A stretch of 64,000 bases of DNA. Origin: Pantoea sp. A4 (lineage in GTDB: Bacteria; Pseudomonadota; Gammaproteobacteria; Enterobacterales; Enterobacteriaceae). The position numbers were made by a program, and so were the translations under genes. Below, piece after piece: positions 28,591 to 36,267 of this stretch. Every line of letters starts with the position of its first letter. Position 1 is the stretch's first letter. The notes beneath the pieces were generated by a model. That model saw nothing but the letters and a program-made list of their open reading frames with translations. It did not search any database and had not been told where the DNA came from. Location: contig NZ_ALXE01000027.1 in assembly GCF_000295955.2 (NCBI RefSeq), forward strand, positions 1-64,000, written 5' to 3'.

Positions 28591-29469
28591 TTACTTCATG
28601 CTTGCCAGCATCAGCTCAACGTTATGCTTAAAGGCAGCAACATAAGTTGAGGCTGGGCCATTAGCTTCAGACAACGCTTCTGGATACAGCTCGCCGCCCG
28701 CCTGTGCTCCTGTTTCTGAAGCAATCTGCTTCACCAGACGTGGGTCCGTCTGATTCTCCATGAAATAGGTATTGATGTGCTCAGCTTTCAGCTGCTTAAT
28801 CAGACCGGCAACATCGCTGGCGCTCGCTTCAGCTTCCGTAGAGAAACCAACAGGTGCCTTAAACTCAACGCCATAACGCTGACCGAAATACCCAAAGGCA
28901 TCGTGGCTGGTCAACACTTTGCGTTTTTCCACCGGGATCGCGGCAAATGACTGCTTCGCCCAGCTGTCTAACTGCTGCAACTGCTGAATATAACGCTCAC
29001 CGCTCTTACGGATATCCGCGGCATCTTCAGGATCGGCTTTGATCAGCGCATTCATCACGTTGGTGGCATATACCACGCCGTTTGCCATGCTATTCCACGC
29101 GTGAGGATCGGTAATGGTTTCACCATCATCGACCATTTTACGGGTGGAGATTCCCGCAGATGTCACAACCGGATGGCCCTTATAACCTGACGCTTTCACC
29201 AGACGATCTAACCATCCTTCCAGACCCAGACCACTGACAAACACCACATCAGCCTGATTCAGTTCCTGGCTATCTTTTGGCGTTGGCTCAAAGGTGTGCG
29301 GATCACCATTCGGTCCCACCAGGCTCTTAACATTCACATGCGAACCGCCAACTTCTTTAACGATATCGCCTAACACGGTAAAACTGGCTACGGCATTCAC
29401 CGTCTTTGCCATGGTCAACGGGCTTAACAGCATGGCACCAATCGCCAGGCTCAGCGGTAACTTCTTCAT
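28591..29469 (-). CDS. Zinc (or manganese) ABC transporter substrate-binding protein
   Basis: A 292-residue periplasmic metal-binding lipoprotein-like or soluble protein of the cluster A-I family; the signal peptide ends near TMA (residue 21) without a lipobox cysteine, so it should be soluble. Metal ligands expected for the family are H58 (GPNGDPHTFEPTP), H123 (TDPHAWNS), H189 (LTSHDAFGYF) and an acidic residue in LYPEAL. The long His-rich loop of ZnuA is absent. The upstream Zur box argues for zinc, whereas the ligand set alone would also fit manganese. It is the last gene of a four-gene minus-strand operon, 20 nt after the permease gene. Confidence 0.88.
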   Translation of the reverse strand: MKKLPLSLAIGAMLLSPLTMAKTVNAVASFTVLGDIVKEVGGSHVNVKSLVGPNGDPHTFEPTPKDSQELNQADVVFVSGLGLEGWLDRLVKASGYKGHPVVTSAGISTRKMVDDGETITDPHAWNSMANGVVYATNVMNALIKADPEDAADIRKSGERYIQQLQQLDSWAKQSFAAIPVEKRKVLTSHDAFGYFGQRYGVEFKAPVGFSTEAEASASDVAGLIKQLKAEHINTYFMENQTDPRLVKQIASETGAQAGGELYPEALSEANGPASTYVAAFKHNVELMLASMK

Positions 29470-29489
29470 ACAATCCCCTTAATATTGAA

Positions 29490-30329
29490 TTAGCGGCGGC
29501 GCAACATGCCACCGCATGGTCCTGCCAAAACAGAAACAAAAAACAGCACCGCAGCACTCAGTACCACAGCGGGCCCTGCCGGTAACGACAGATACCAGGA
29601 CAACGTCAGTCCAGTGAACGCGGAGACGATAGCCAGTCCCATCGCAATCACTAACATCCATGCCAGATGGCGGCTCCAGAACCGCGCACTGGTGGCAGGC
29701 AGCATCATCAGGCCGACCGACATCAACGTGCCCAGCACCTGGAATCCCGCCACCAGATTCATCACGACTAACAACAGGAAAATACCGTGCACCAGGGGTG
29801 CGCCCCATTTTCCCTGGGATCGCAAAAAGTCAGGGTCAAAGGCATCAATCACTAAAGGACGGAAAATGACGGCCAGCATGAACAGTGTAAAGACGGCAAT
29901 GAAGCCCACCAGTAACAAGGCACTGTTATCAACCGCCAGCAGAGAACCAAATAAAACGTTGAGCAAGTCAACGCTCGAACCACGCAGCGAAACTAACGTG
30001 ACCCCTAGCGCCAACGAACCAAGGTAGAAACCGGACAGGCTGGCGTCCTCTTTCAGTGGGGTAAACCGACTAACAGCGCCCGAAAGTAACGCCACGGCCA
30101 GACCGGCAATCACACCACCAATACCCATAGCCACCAGAGAGAGACCGGAAATCAGGTAGCCGATTGCCGCACCAGGTAACACAGCATGGGATAACGCATC
30201 ACCCATGAGAGACATACGACGAAGGGAAAGGAACACGCCCAGAGGAGTGGCGCTCACTGCCAGCGCAATACAAGCCACCAGTGCGCGACGCATAAAACCA
30301 TATTCGATGAAAGGTTGGATCAACGTCAC
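29490..30329 (-). CDS. Zinc (or manganese) ABC transporter permease
   Basis: A 279-residue ABC-3 family inner-membrane permease with about eight hydrophobic segments. Family hallmarks are GVFLSLRRMSLMGDALSHAVLPGAAIGY near the N-terminus and GTLMSVGLMMLPATSARFW in the second half. Its ATG overlaps the ATPase stop by four bases (ATGA), which implies translational coupling. The metal is inferred from the Zur box and the neighbouring rpmE2-rpmJ2 operon. Confidence 0.9.
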   Translation of the reverse strand: MTLIQPFIEYGFMRRALVACIALAVSATPLGVFLSLRRMSLMGDALSHAVLPGAAIGYLISGLSLVAMGIGGVIAGLAVALLSGAVSRFTPLKEDASLSGFYLGSLALGVTLVSLRGSSVDLLNVLFGSLLAVDNSALLLVGFIAVFTLFMLAVIFRPLVIDAFDPDFLRSQGKWGAPLVHGIFLLLVVMNLVAGFQVLGTLMSVGLMMLPATSARFWSRHLAWMLVIAMGLAIVSAFTGLTLSWYLSLPAGPAVVLSAAVLFFVSVLAGPCGGMLRRR

Positions 30330-30994
30330 AGAGCCACACTCCGTAGCGGTGTCGGTTTAACCGGAGCCTGCAAAAAAGCCGCATCATCCATATTCAGCAC
30401 ATCGGTAAAATAGCGCGACACCAACGCACGGTCGTGCAGCACCACCAACAAGGTGGTCCCTGCTGCCTGCTGTTGCTGCAAAATAGACATCAACAACTCA
30501 ATGGTCTGTGCATCAATACCATTGAAGGGCTCATCCAACAGCCACACGCGACTGCGCTGAAGCATCATTCGGGCAAACAGCACGCGCTGTAGCTGACCAC
30601 CGGACAGGGTGGACGGCTGCGCATCGGCAAAATCTGCCATCTGTACGGCTTCAAGCGCCTGCCAGATCTCACGCTTCATGGCACGGTTGATGCCACCGAA
30701 CCAGCCACAGCGTGGCCAGCATCCCATGGCAGCCAGTTCGTAGGCCGTCACTGGAAAACGCGTTTCTAACTCGGTACGTTGTGGCAACCAGCCCAAATCA
30801 CGGCGGGAAAAATGCAAATCACAGCGCCCTTCTATTGGCGGCATCAATCCTGCGATGGTCTTTAATAAGGTCGATTTACCTGTGCCATTCGCCCCCACCA
30901 GCGCGGTCATGCTGCCTTCCGCCAGGCGACCATTGATCAACGGCGTCACCGCATTACCCTGATAACCCGCTTTTAAATCACGAAACACGATCAT
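30326..30994 (-). CDS. Zinc (or manganese) ABC transporter ATP-binding protein
   Basis: A 222-residue ATPase. Walker A is GANGTGKST, the signature motif is LSGGQLQRVLFARMM, and Walker B is VWLLDEPFNGID, followed by a switch His in VVLHDRAL. I chose the ATG at 30994 (MIVFRDLKAGYQ). A GTG six codons upstream keeps the frame open but lacks a ribosome binding site. The ATG overlaps by one base the TAA of an upstream 33-codon ORF, which may supply translational coupling. Confidence 0.9.
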   Translation of the reverse strand: MIVFRDLKAGYQGNAVTPLINGRLAEGSMTALVGANGTGKSTLLKTIAGLMPPIEGRCDLHFSRRDLGWLPQRTELETRFPVTAYELAAMGCWPRCGWFGGINRAMKREIWQALEAVQMADFADAQPSTLSGGQLQRVLFARMMLQRSRVWLLDEPFNGIDAQTIELLMSILQQQQAAGTTLLVVLHDRALVSRYFTDVLNMDDAAFLQAPVKPTPLRSVAL

Positions 30995-31095
30995 TAATGA
31001 ATGCCCCACCACATTAATAAAGACAACAATCCAGTCAGTACCAGGGCAATCAGTAGACGCTCACCGAGTGACAAAAGCAGGCCGCTGTGATTCAT
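30994..31095 (-). CDS. Candidate 33-residue membrane micro-protein, first in the zinc transporter operon
   Basis: A 33-codon frame that starts MNHSGLLLSLGERLLIALV and ends LMWWGIH. A short polar N-terminus precedes one hydrophobic helix of about 20 residues with a Trp-Trp pair at its end. The TAA stop overlaps the ATG of the ATPase gene by one base (TAATG), the geometry of coupled genes. The ATG lies 16 nt after the second Zur box and is the first start on the expected transcript. I do not recognise the family. It may be a small subunit or stabiliser of the transporter, or a leader peptide that gates the ATPase. The ribosome binding site is weak (TGGTG), so translation is not assured. Confidence 0.55.
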   Translation of the reverse strand: MNHSGLLLSLGERLLIALVLTGLLSLLMWWGIH

Positions 31096-31110
31096 ACTTA
31101 CACCAAAAAC

Positions 31111-31123
31111 GTTATAACATAAC
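31111..31123. promoter_or_regulatory. Zur box upstream of the zinc transporter operon
   Basis: GTTATAACATAAC fits the Zur half-site pattern GTTATANTATAAC with one mismatch. It lies 16 nt before the first ATG of the minus-strand operon. Confidence 0.75.
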
Positions 31124-31220
31124 AAACATTCTACCCACTTCAAGGCAAAATGAAAGACCCTAAAATGTTGCAAAAGATAACCCCAAAGCCAGAGAACTCA
31201 GGGGATGCGCACACCATGGC

Positions 31221-31310
31221 ATGGAGACTAAAATATTTAATCGCATAGATAGACACTTCCCACTTGAAAAGTGGGCCTGGCAGGTCAATGATGAAGGTAA
31301 GCCAGACTAA
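31221..31310 (+). CDS. Candidate 29-residue ORF before the hypothetical gene
   Basis: A 29-codon frame starting METKIFNRIDRHFPLEKWAW and ending DEGKPD. It has a protein-like amino-acid mix and ends 12 nt before the next gene. No strong ribosome binding site is seen. A 7-bp hairpin (CCCACTT/AAGTGGG) lies inside. It could be a small gene or a relic of a longer one. I do not recognise it. Confidence 0.3.
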   Translation: METKIFNRIDRHFPLEKWAWQVNDEGKPD

Positions 31311-31322
31311 CGTGGAGGCTTG

Positions 31323-31676
31323 ATGACAGTTACCTTACCCTGTGACATTGCTGTTGATGAAAATGACAGCGAAAAATTAAAAATACTGATTCAGCAGAAT
31401 ATTCCCAAAATAGCCTCGGCATTAGTCGGTGATTTACAGTGGTATTCTGAAAATGCCCAACTGAATGAAAATAGTTTTCGCGTAAAATCTGTCGAACAAG
31501 TCACGACCAACAGATTTAAAATGTTTTATGATTTCGAATGGAATTTATTTAGTCCATGCTTGGATCTAAATGAAGTAACGCGTCGTGAGGAGCAAGTCAC
31601 TTTTAACGTTCATGCAGGTGCTCTGCACTTTGAAGTGGTTGATAATCAGCGCCCAGGCACAGCGGATGAATTGTAA
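31323..31676 (+). CDS. Unrecognised 117-residue protein upstream of tomB
   Basis: A soluble, acidic protein of 117 residues starting MTVTLPCDIAVDENDSEKLK and ending RPGTADEL. The ATG at 31323 has GGAGG four bases upstream, so translation is likely. No signal peptide, membrane segment or cysteine motif is present. The central part (FKMFYDFEWNLFSPCLDLNEVTRREEQVTFNV) reads like a mixed alpha/beta fold. The gene is more A+T-rich than the surrounding backbone. It lies 145 nt before tomB on the same strand, but nothing shows it belongs to that operon. Function unknown. Confidence 0.6.
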   Translation: MTVTLPCDIAVDENDSEKLKILIQQNIPKIASALVGDLQWYSENAQLNENSFRVKSVEQVTTNRFKMFYDFEWNLFSPCLDLNEVTRREEQVTFNVHAGALHFEVVDNQRPGTADEL

Positions 31677-31821
31677 TATTTCGTAATAATCTTGAGCGTA
31701 ACTAATGCTTTTGTTCTACAGTTAATTTATTCATTCATTGAGTTGTACCCAAATTGCTCCCTGGCTGTTTTCCTTATCTCGCCGAATTACGGTTACTATG
31801 TTTGCTATGGAGGGGAAAAAG

Positions 31822-32199
31822 ATGGACGAATACTCACCAAAACGGCATGATATCGCTCAGCTGAAATTCCTGTGTGAAAGTCTGTTCGATGAGAGCATGG
31901 CAACCTTGACCGACAGTCATCATGGCTGGGTTAACGATCCCACTTCAGAGAGTAATTTGCAGTTAAATGAGCTGATTGAACATATCGCCTCATTTACTAT
32001 GAACTACAAAATTAAACACACAGAAGACGAAGAACTGATTACACAAATCGATGAATATCTTGACGATACCTTTATGCTGTTTAGCAATTACGGTATTAAC
32101 ACGCAAGATCTACAGCGCTGGCAGCGGACGGGCCGCCGGTTATTTAATCTGTTTATCGATGAGTGCGCTTTTCCTCAGCAACCTAGTCACTCCATATAG
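31822..32199 (+). CDS. tomB: Hha toxicity modulator TomB
   Basis: A 125-residue acidic protein that counteracts Hha. The conserved opening MDEYSPKRHDIAQLKFLCESL, then HGWVNDPTSESNLQLNELIEHIA and QIDEYLDDTFMLFSNYGIN match E. coli TomB (124 residues). The ATG at 31822 follows GAGGGG; the longer frame upstream is not conserved. hha follows after 33 nt, the usual pair. The C-terminal 20 residues diverge from E. coli. Confidence 0.94.
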   Translation: MDEYSPKRHDIAQLKFLCESLFDESMATLTDSHHGWVNDPTSESNLQLNELIEHIASFTMNYKIKHTEDEELITQIDEYLDDTFMLFSNYGINTQDLQRWQRTGRRLFNLFIDECAFPQQPSHSI

Positions 32200-32232
32200 C
32201 TTGCACTTTTTGACACTGAGAACGGTTTATTT

Positions 32233-32451
32233 ATGAGCACACAAGCCCTTACCAAAACTGATTATTTGATGCGCCTGAGACGCTGTCGTTCAATCGACAC
32301 TCTGGAACGCGTGATTGAGAAAAACAAGTATGAACTTAACGATGACGAACTGGCTGTATTTTATTCAGCAGCCGATCATCGCCTGGCAGAACTGACGATG
32401 AACAAGCTGTACGACAAAATCCCTAGCTCGGTATGGAAATTTGTTCGTTAA
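32233..32451 (+). CDS. hha: Haemolysin expression modulator Hha
   Basis: A 72-residue H-NS partner protein. [20 protein letters not shown] and [21 protein letters not shown] are near-identical to E. coli Hha, also 72 residues. It binds H-NS and helps silence horizontally acquired genes. It forms a bicistronic unit with tomB. Confidence 0.97.
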   Translation: MSTQALTKTDYLMRLRRCRSIDTLERVIEKNKYELNDDELAVFYSAADHRLAELTMNKLYDKIPSSVWKFVR

Positions 32452-32583
32452 TCACCGCCACACTAAACGCTGTTAATACATTATGTTACTCACACATCCC
32501 CTCGCCTGCCGGCACAGGATCGGCCCCAGGCGAAGAGAGCGTGATGTTGTACGGGTGGCCACCCAGTTAATTCACGTTAACGC

Positions 32584-33744
32584 TTAGACTAACTTGTAAG
32601 CATTAGCGCCGGCACCCGCCAGATTCCCGCCATTAACAATCAGATACTCTTCGCGGATGGCTTTGCCTTCAAGGAAGTTTTGCAAAATCTCAAGTGTGCC
32701 AGCAGCATAACGTGCCTGGGCAGACAGCGATGTGCCGGAGATGTGTGGGGTCATACCCTGATGTGGCATTCGACGCCAGCGGTGATCGACCGGCGCTGGC
32801 TGCGGGAACCAGACATCCCCACCGTAGCCTGCAAGCTGGCCTGACTCCAGCGCATCAGCGATAGCGTCTCTGTCACAGAGTGCGCCACGCGCGGTATTGA
32901 CCAGATAAGCGCCACGTTTGAAGCGTGCCAGGAATTTAGCATCTACAAAGCCCTGGGTTGAAGGATAGAGCGGCGTTTGCAGGTTAACGACATCACAAAC
33001 CGCAACCAGTGACTCCGGCGTTTCGTGATAGGTCAGATTTAATTCCTGCTCGGTTTCTGCCGGTAAACGGTGCGGATCATAGTAGTGGAGCTGTACATCA
33101 AACGGTTTCATGCGGCGCAATACCGCCAGACCGATGCGCCCAGCGCCCAGGGTGCCAAACTGCATGCCTTCAATGTCATAACTGCGCGTCACACAGTCGG
33201 CAATATTCCAGCCGCCGTTATTCGCCCACTGGTGTGAGGGTAAATAATTACGCACCAGCGCCAGTGCGGTCATAACGACATGTTCAGCCACACTGATAGA
33301 GTTTGAGAAAGTGACTTCCGCGACGGTAATACCCCGCTCAGATGCCGCTTTCAAATCAACGTGGTCAGAACCAATCCCTGCCGTCAGGGCTAATTTCAGG
33401 TTTTTCGCTTTCGCAATGCGCTCGGCGGTTAAATACGCTGGCCAGAATGGCTGGGAAATGACCACATCCGCATCCGCCAGATGGCGTTCAAATACAGAGT
33501 CAGCGCCTTCTTTATCACTGGTGACGATCAGTTCATGCCCCTGACTTTCAAGATAAGCGCGTAATCCCAGCTCCCCGGAAACACTCCCGATCAACTCGCC
33601 TGGAGTAAAACCTAACTCACCATGCGGCGTGGGCGCTGTCTGCCCGTTAGGATAACGCTTAATTTCCGGAACGGCATCACGGGCATAAACTGGCGGAAAA
33701 CCACTAACCGGATCGGGATAAAGTACGCAAAGTATTTTAGACAT
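32584..33744 (-). CDS. fdh: NAD-dependent formate dehydrogenase
   Basis: A 386-residue cofactor-free D-2-hydroxyacid dehydrogenase-family enzyme that oxidises formate to CO2 with NAD. It follows the Pseudomonas-type FDH pattern: Rossmann GTLGAGRIG (residues 197-205), then catalytic R286 in VNTARGALCDRD, Q315 in DVWFPQPAP and H334 in MTPHISGTSL, plus N149 in FSNSISVAEH. The adenine-ribose site reads YYDPHRLP: D223 explains NAD preference, but Pro replaces the Arg found next to it in the Pseudomonas enzyme. The C-terminal extension is shorter than in methylotroph FDHs. AGGAG precedes the ATG. A LysR gene lies upstream on the same strand. This is unusual among enterobacteria, which mostly use Mo/W formate dehydrogenases. 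Confidence 0.9.
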   Translation of the reverse strand: MSKILCVLYPDPVSGFPPVYARDAVPEIKRYPNGQTAPTPHGELGFTPGELIGSVSGELGLRAYLESQGHELIVTSDKEGADSVFERHLADADVVISQPFWPAYLTAERIAKAKNLKLALTAGIGSDHVDLKAASERGITVAEVTFSNSISVAEHVVMTALALVRNYLPSHQWANNGGWNIADCVTRSYDIEGMQFGTLGAGRIGLAVLRRMKPFDVQLHYYDPHRLPAETEQELNLTYHETPESLVAVCDVVNLQTPLYPSTQGFVDAKFLARFKRGAYLVNTARGALCDRDAIADALESGQLAGYGGDVWFPQPAPVDHRWRRMPHQGMTPHISGTSLSAQARYAAGTLEILQNFLEGKAIREEYLIVNGGNLAGAGANAYKLV

Positions 33745-33831
33745 TCTTGTCTCCTGCGAGCTGTCTGATTTTACATTTAAAAACCATGTTAGTAACAGTT
33801 GCGTTACACAGACAGTGTTGCGCTTTACGCC

Positions 33832-34794
33832 TTATCCCTCCAATTCATTGTTAATATCGCCTGATAGTTGCAGGCTATAGCGCTCTGCGGCGGCCTCTTC
33901 ATCAAACTGCTGGGCAATATTAAGACGTTGGCTGATTTGCCATACGGCTTCCAGCACGGCCGGGGAATTATCCTGACGTAAACGCAACAGATTAAGCTGC
34001 GGCGTGGAAAACGGCGTGACAGGCATGATCATCATTTCGGAATTATTGAGGAGATAGGCCGGAATAGCGCTGATTGGCATGATGCTGTAGAGATCCCCTT
34101 CCTGCACCATTTCGTATAACAAACTGATGTTATTCGTCTCCAGCACCACATTCGGCACAATGCCCGCCTGCTGGAAAACTTCATCAATAATACGCCGGTT
34201 CTGCATTTCCGAATCCAGCAGGCACAATGGCAACGCGGCCAGCGCCTGCCAACTGAGCGTGGTTCGCGGCAACAGGCTGCTTTTACGCCCACACACCAGC
34301 ACAAAGCGCTCGGCATAGAGCGGCTGGCTCACCAGGCTCTCCTCCATCTCGCCGGAATAGGCCAGACCAAGATGGAGCTCTTGATGCACTAAACGGCGCT
34401 GAATTTCACGCGTGCTGAGAGAGACAATTTCCAGCGTCAGTCCGGGAATGGCGCGGCGGAACTCCGCAGCGAGTCGTGAAACCGCACGCAGTGCAGAAGG
34501 GACGGTGCCGAGGGTCATGTGTCCGCCCGCTACGCTCTGCGCAAACGCGGCTTCCTGCTTCAGTCCATCCAGCGAGGAGAGTGTTTTTCTGGCCCACTCC
34601 AGTACCCGCTGCCCTTCTGGCGTAAAACCAAGAAAACGGCGCTGACGCTGAATAATGGTCAGCCCCAGTTCATCTTCCAACTGGCGAATCGCGACCGACA
34701 ATGAGGGTTGAGAAACAAAGCAGCTTTCAGCGGCTTTAGCAAAGTGACGATACTTCTCCAGTGCGATCAGATACTCAAGTTGGCGAATAAACAC
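33832..34794 (-). CDS. LysR-family regulator near formate dehydrogenase
   Basis: A 320-residue LysR-type regulator. The helix-turn-helix part is MFIRQLEYLIALEKYRHFAKAA with FVSQPSLSVAIRQLEDELG. The effector domain starts near residue 92 (MTLGTVPSALRAVSRLAAEF) and resembles the CynR/CbbR-like group in general form. The start is GTG at 34794, with GAGG eight bases upstream. It reads in the same direction as the formate dehydrogenase gene, 87 nt away, and is its likely regulator. That link and the ligand are inferences. Confidence 0.85.
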   Translation of the reverse strand: MFIRQLEYLIALEKYRHFAKAAESCFVSQPSLSVAIRQLEDELGLTIIQRQRRFLGFTPEGQRVLEWARKTLSSLDGLKQEAAFAQSVAGGHMTLGTVPSALRAVSRLAAEFRRAIPGLTLEIVSLSTREIQRRLVHQELHLGLAYSGEMEESLVSQPLYAERFVLVCGRKSSLLPRTTLSWQALAALPLCLLDSEMQNRRIIDEVFQQAGIVPNVVLETNNISLLYEMVQEGDLYSIMPISAIPAYLLNNSEMMIMPVTPFSTPQLNLLRLRQDNSPAVLEAVWQISQRLNIAQQFDEEAAAERYSLQLSGDINNELEG

Positions 34795-34892
34795 GCAATA
34801 ATCCTCAATAGCAGCCGAAATCTCAATGACAGTAGCAACATTGTAGAGGAGGAAATATCAATCAGGGGGAAATAGACATTCAGGGGAGATTT

Positions 34893-35006
34893 GGGTGGGA
34901 ACCCTGCCAGCTACATCCCGGCACACGCGTCGCTCGCTGCGGCTGCTTCCTTCCGGACCTGACCGAGTTCACGAGTTAGCATTGCGGGAGAACCAACAGG
35001 GTCCCC
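34893..35006 (-). ncRNA. ffs: 4.5S RNA, the bacterial signal recognition particle RNA
   Basis: About 114 nt on the minus strand. It starts GGGGACCCTGTTGGTTCTCC at 35006 and ends CAGGGTTCCCACCC near 34893, so both ends pair. The conserved SRP core (GGTCAGGTCCGGAAGGAAGC, with the GGAA tetraloop) is intact at about 34962-34943. Length equals the mature E. coli RNA. It binds Ffh and guides membrane protein targeting. The exact mature ends are inferred from E. coli. Confidence 0.96.
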
Positions 35007-35036
35007 ATTGAGGTGCTCTCTTGCAAGAGCGGGGGC

Positions 35037-35065
35037 ATTATCAGGGAAGGTGCTGGCAATTGCAA
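35037..35065 (-). promoter_or_regulatory. ffs promoter
   Basis: TTGCAA (-35, 35065-35060) and GATAAT (-10, 35042-35037) are 17 bp apart. A GC-rich discriminator (GCCCCCGC) follows, typical of stringently controlled stable-RNA promoters. Confidence 0.75.
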
Positions 35066-35159
35066 GGGTAAGCCGGACGAACGTTGTTTTCTTGAACAAC
35101 CCAACGAAATCCAGCGTTTGCCGTGGTAAAATCAGCGGCTTCTCACAGCAGGAATCTTT

Positions 35160-35468
35160 ATGGAACACCTCAGTTTTCAGGAACGTGTCTGGCAAATTAT
35201 TGCCGCGATCCCGCCCGGTAAAGTCACTACCTACGGTGATATTGCTCGCCTGGCCGGATCGCCTCGCGCAGCGCGTCAGGTGGGCGGTGTACTCCGGCGT
35301 CTTCCTGAAGGCAGCCGCTTGCCCTGGCATCGGGTCATAAACAGCACCGGCAAGATTTCACAGCAGGGAGATGACCTGCTGCGCCAGCGCGATGCGTTAG
35401 CAGCAGAGGGGATTGAAGTCAGCGATGACGGGAAACTCTCCCTACAGCACTATCGCTGGCAGCCATAA
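35160..35468 (+). CDS. atl: Alkyltransferase-like protein Atl (YbaZ)
   Basis: A 102-residue DNA-base-flipping protein related to O6-alkylguanine alkyltransferases. It has FQERVWQIIAAIPPGKVTTYGDIARLAG, then ARQVGGVL, and PWHRVINSTGKIS. Trp replaces the acceptor Cys of the PCHR motif. Such proteins bind O6-alkylguanine and flag it for nucleotide excision repair instead of repairing it. It is shorter than E. coli YbaZ (129) but complete as a fold. AGGA precedes the ATG. Confidence 0.93.
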   Translation: MEHLSFQERVWQIIAAIPPGKVTTYGDIARLAGSPRAARQVGGVLRRLPEGSRLPWHRVINSTGKISQQGDDLLRQRDALAAEGIEVSDDGKLSLQHYRWQP

Positions 35469-35490
35469 AAACGCCCCGCTAACGGGGCGT
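35467..35490. terminator. Bidirectional terminator between atl and ybaY
   Basis: ACGCCCCG (35471-35478) pairs with CGGGGCGT (35483-35490). It lies between convergent genes with A residues on one side and a T-rich stretch a few bases past the other side. Confidence 0.75.
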
Positions 35491-35505
35491 TAAACCTTTT
35501 GCCGA

Positions 35506-36066
35506 TTATTGCAGGCTGGTCGGTGCCGGAATCGATGAAGAAGGGGTAATCATCGTGGGTGAAGTCGCAGGCACACTGGTTACAGCACCTGACTGTGTCG
35601 GTATTGCCATCTGTGGAACCGGGACTAACAACAGCTCAGCTTTGGTGCCGCCCTGGTTGATCACTGGCTTCACGCTGTCCGTCACAAATATCATGCGACC
35701 TTGAACGGTAATCGCAGCACTCAACAAAATACGCGCGTTAGGCTGGATATCCGAAGGTTTGAACGGCAGGACAAAGCTGAAAGGTGCCTGTTTGCCTCCT
35801 GTAAATGCCACCTGCTGAGACAGCACGCGAGAAGGTGCATCCGCGATGGAAGCATCAGACAGCGTCACCGTCAGTACTGCATCGGGTGGCAGGGCCACGC
35901 GCTGACGAATATAGACGCTACCACTCACGTTGGGTTGTGCAATCGCGGAAGGTTGCCCCGCTACCGTCGAGCCCAGCGTCGGGGTCGGCACTGGTTTGCT
36001 TTTGTCGGCGCAGCCAGCAATTGCCGCCACGATCATAACCCCACTCATCACTTGCCAGAGTTTCAT
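35506..36066 (-). CDS. ybaY: YbaY-family lipoprotein
   Basis: A 186-residue lipoprotein. The signal peptide MKLWQVMSGVMIVAAIAGC ends in a lipobox with Ala at +2. The mature part contains the YbaY domain (VSGSVYIRQRVALPPDAVLTVTLSDAS, then PFSFVLPFKPSDI), which is an immunoglobulin-like beta domain. The C-terminus is Pro/Thr/Ser-rich and probably disordered. I chose the ATG at 36066 after GGAGA; 21 further in-frame codons upstream do not encode a signal. E. coli YbaY has 190 residues and no firm function. Confidence 0.9.
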   Translation of the reverse strand: MKLWQVMSGVMIVAAIAGCADKSKPVPTPTLGSTVAGQPSAIAQPNVSGSVYIRQRVALPPDAVLTVTLSDASIADAPSRVLSQQVAFTGGKQAPFSFVLPFKPSDIQPNARILLSAAITVQGRMIFVTDSVKPVINQGGTKAELLLVPVPQMAIPTQSGAVTSVPATSPTMITPSSSIPAPTSLQ

Positions 36067-36267
36067 TGATGTCGTCTCCTTATGAACCAAATGAGCATTA
36101 CCAGCGAATGTTAAAATGCAGCGCTTCACTCGCTGTATGTGTTAATTCTGGCACATCAATCCCGGTTCTGCCTGTAAGCCTAATCTGAGTACGCCTTTGC
36201 ACGGAAGATTGACGGAAACTGGTCTGATCTGAGAGGCTTATCCCATCCCAATCAAGAGGAACTTGCC

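Noticed and set aside
32452..32583. 12-bp palindrome GGGTGGCCACCC near 32560 as a possible operator or recombination site
   Set aside because: Single short palindrome without partner or flanking signals; it can arise by chance at this G+C content.
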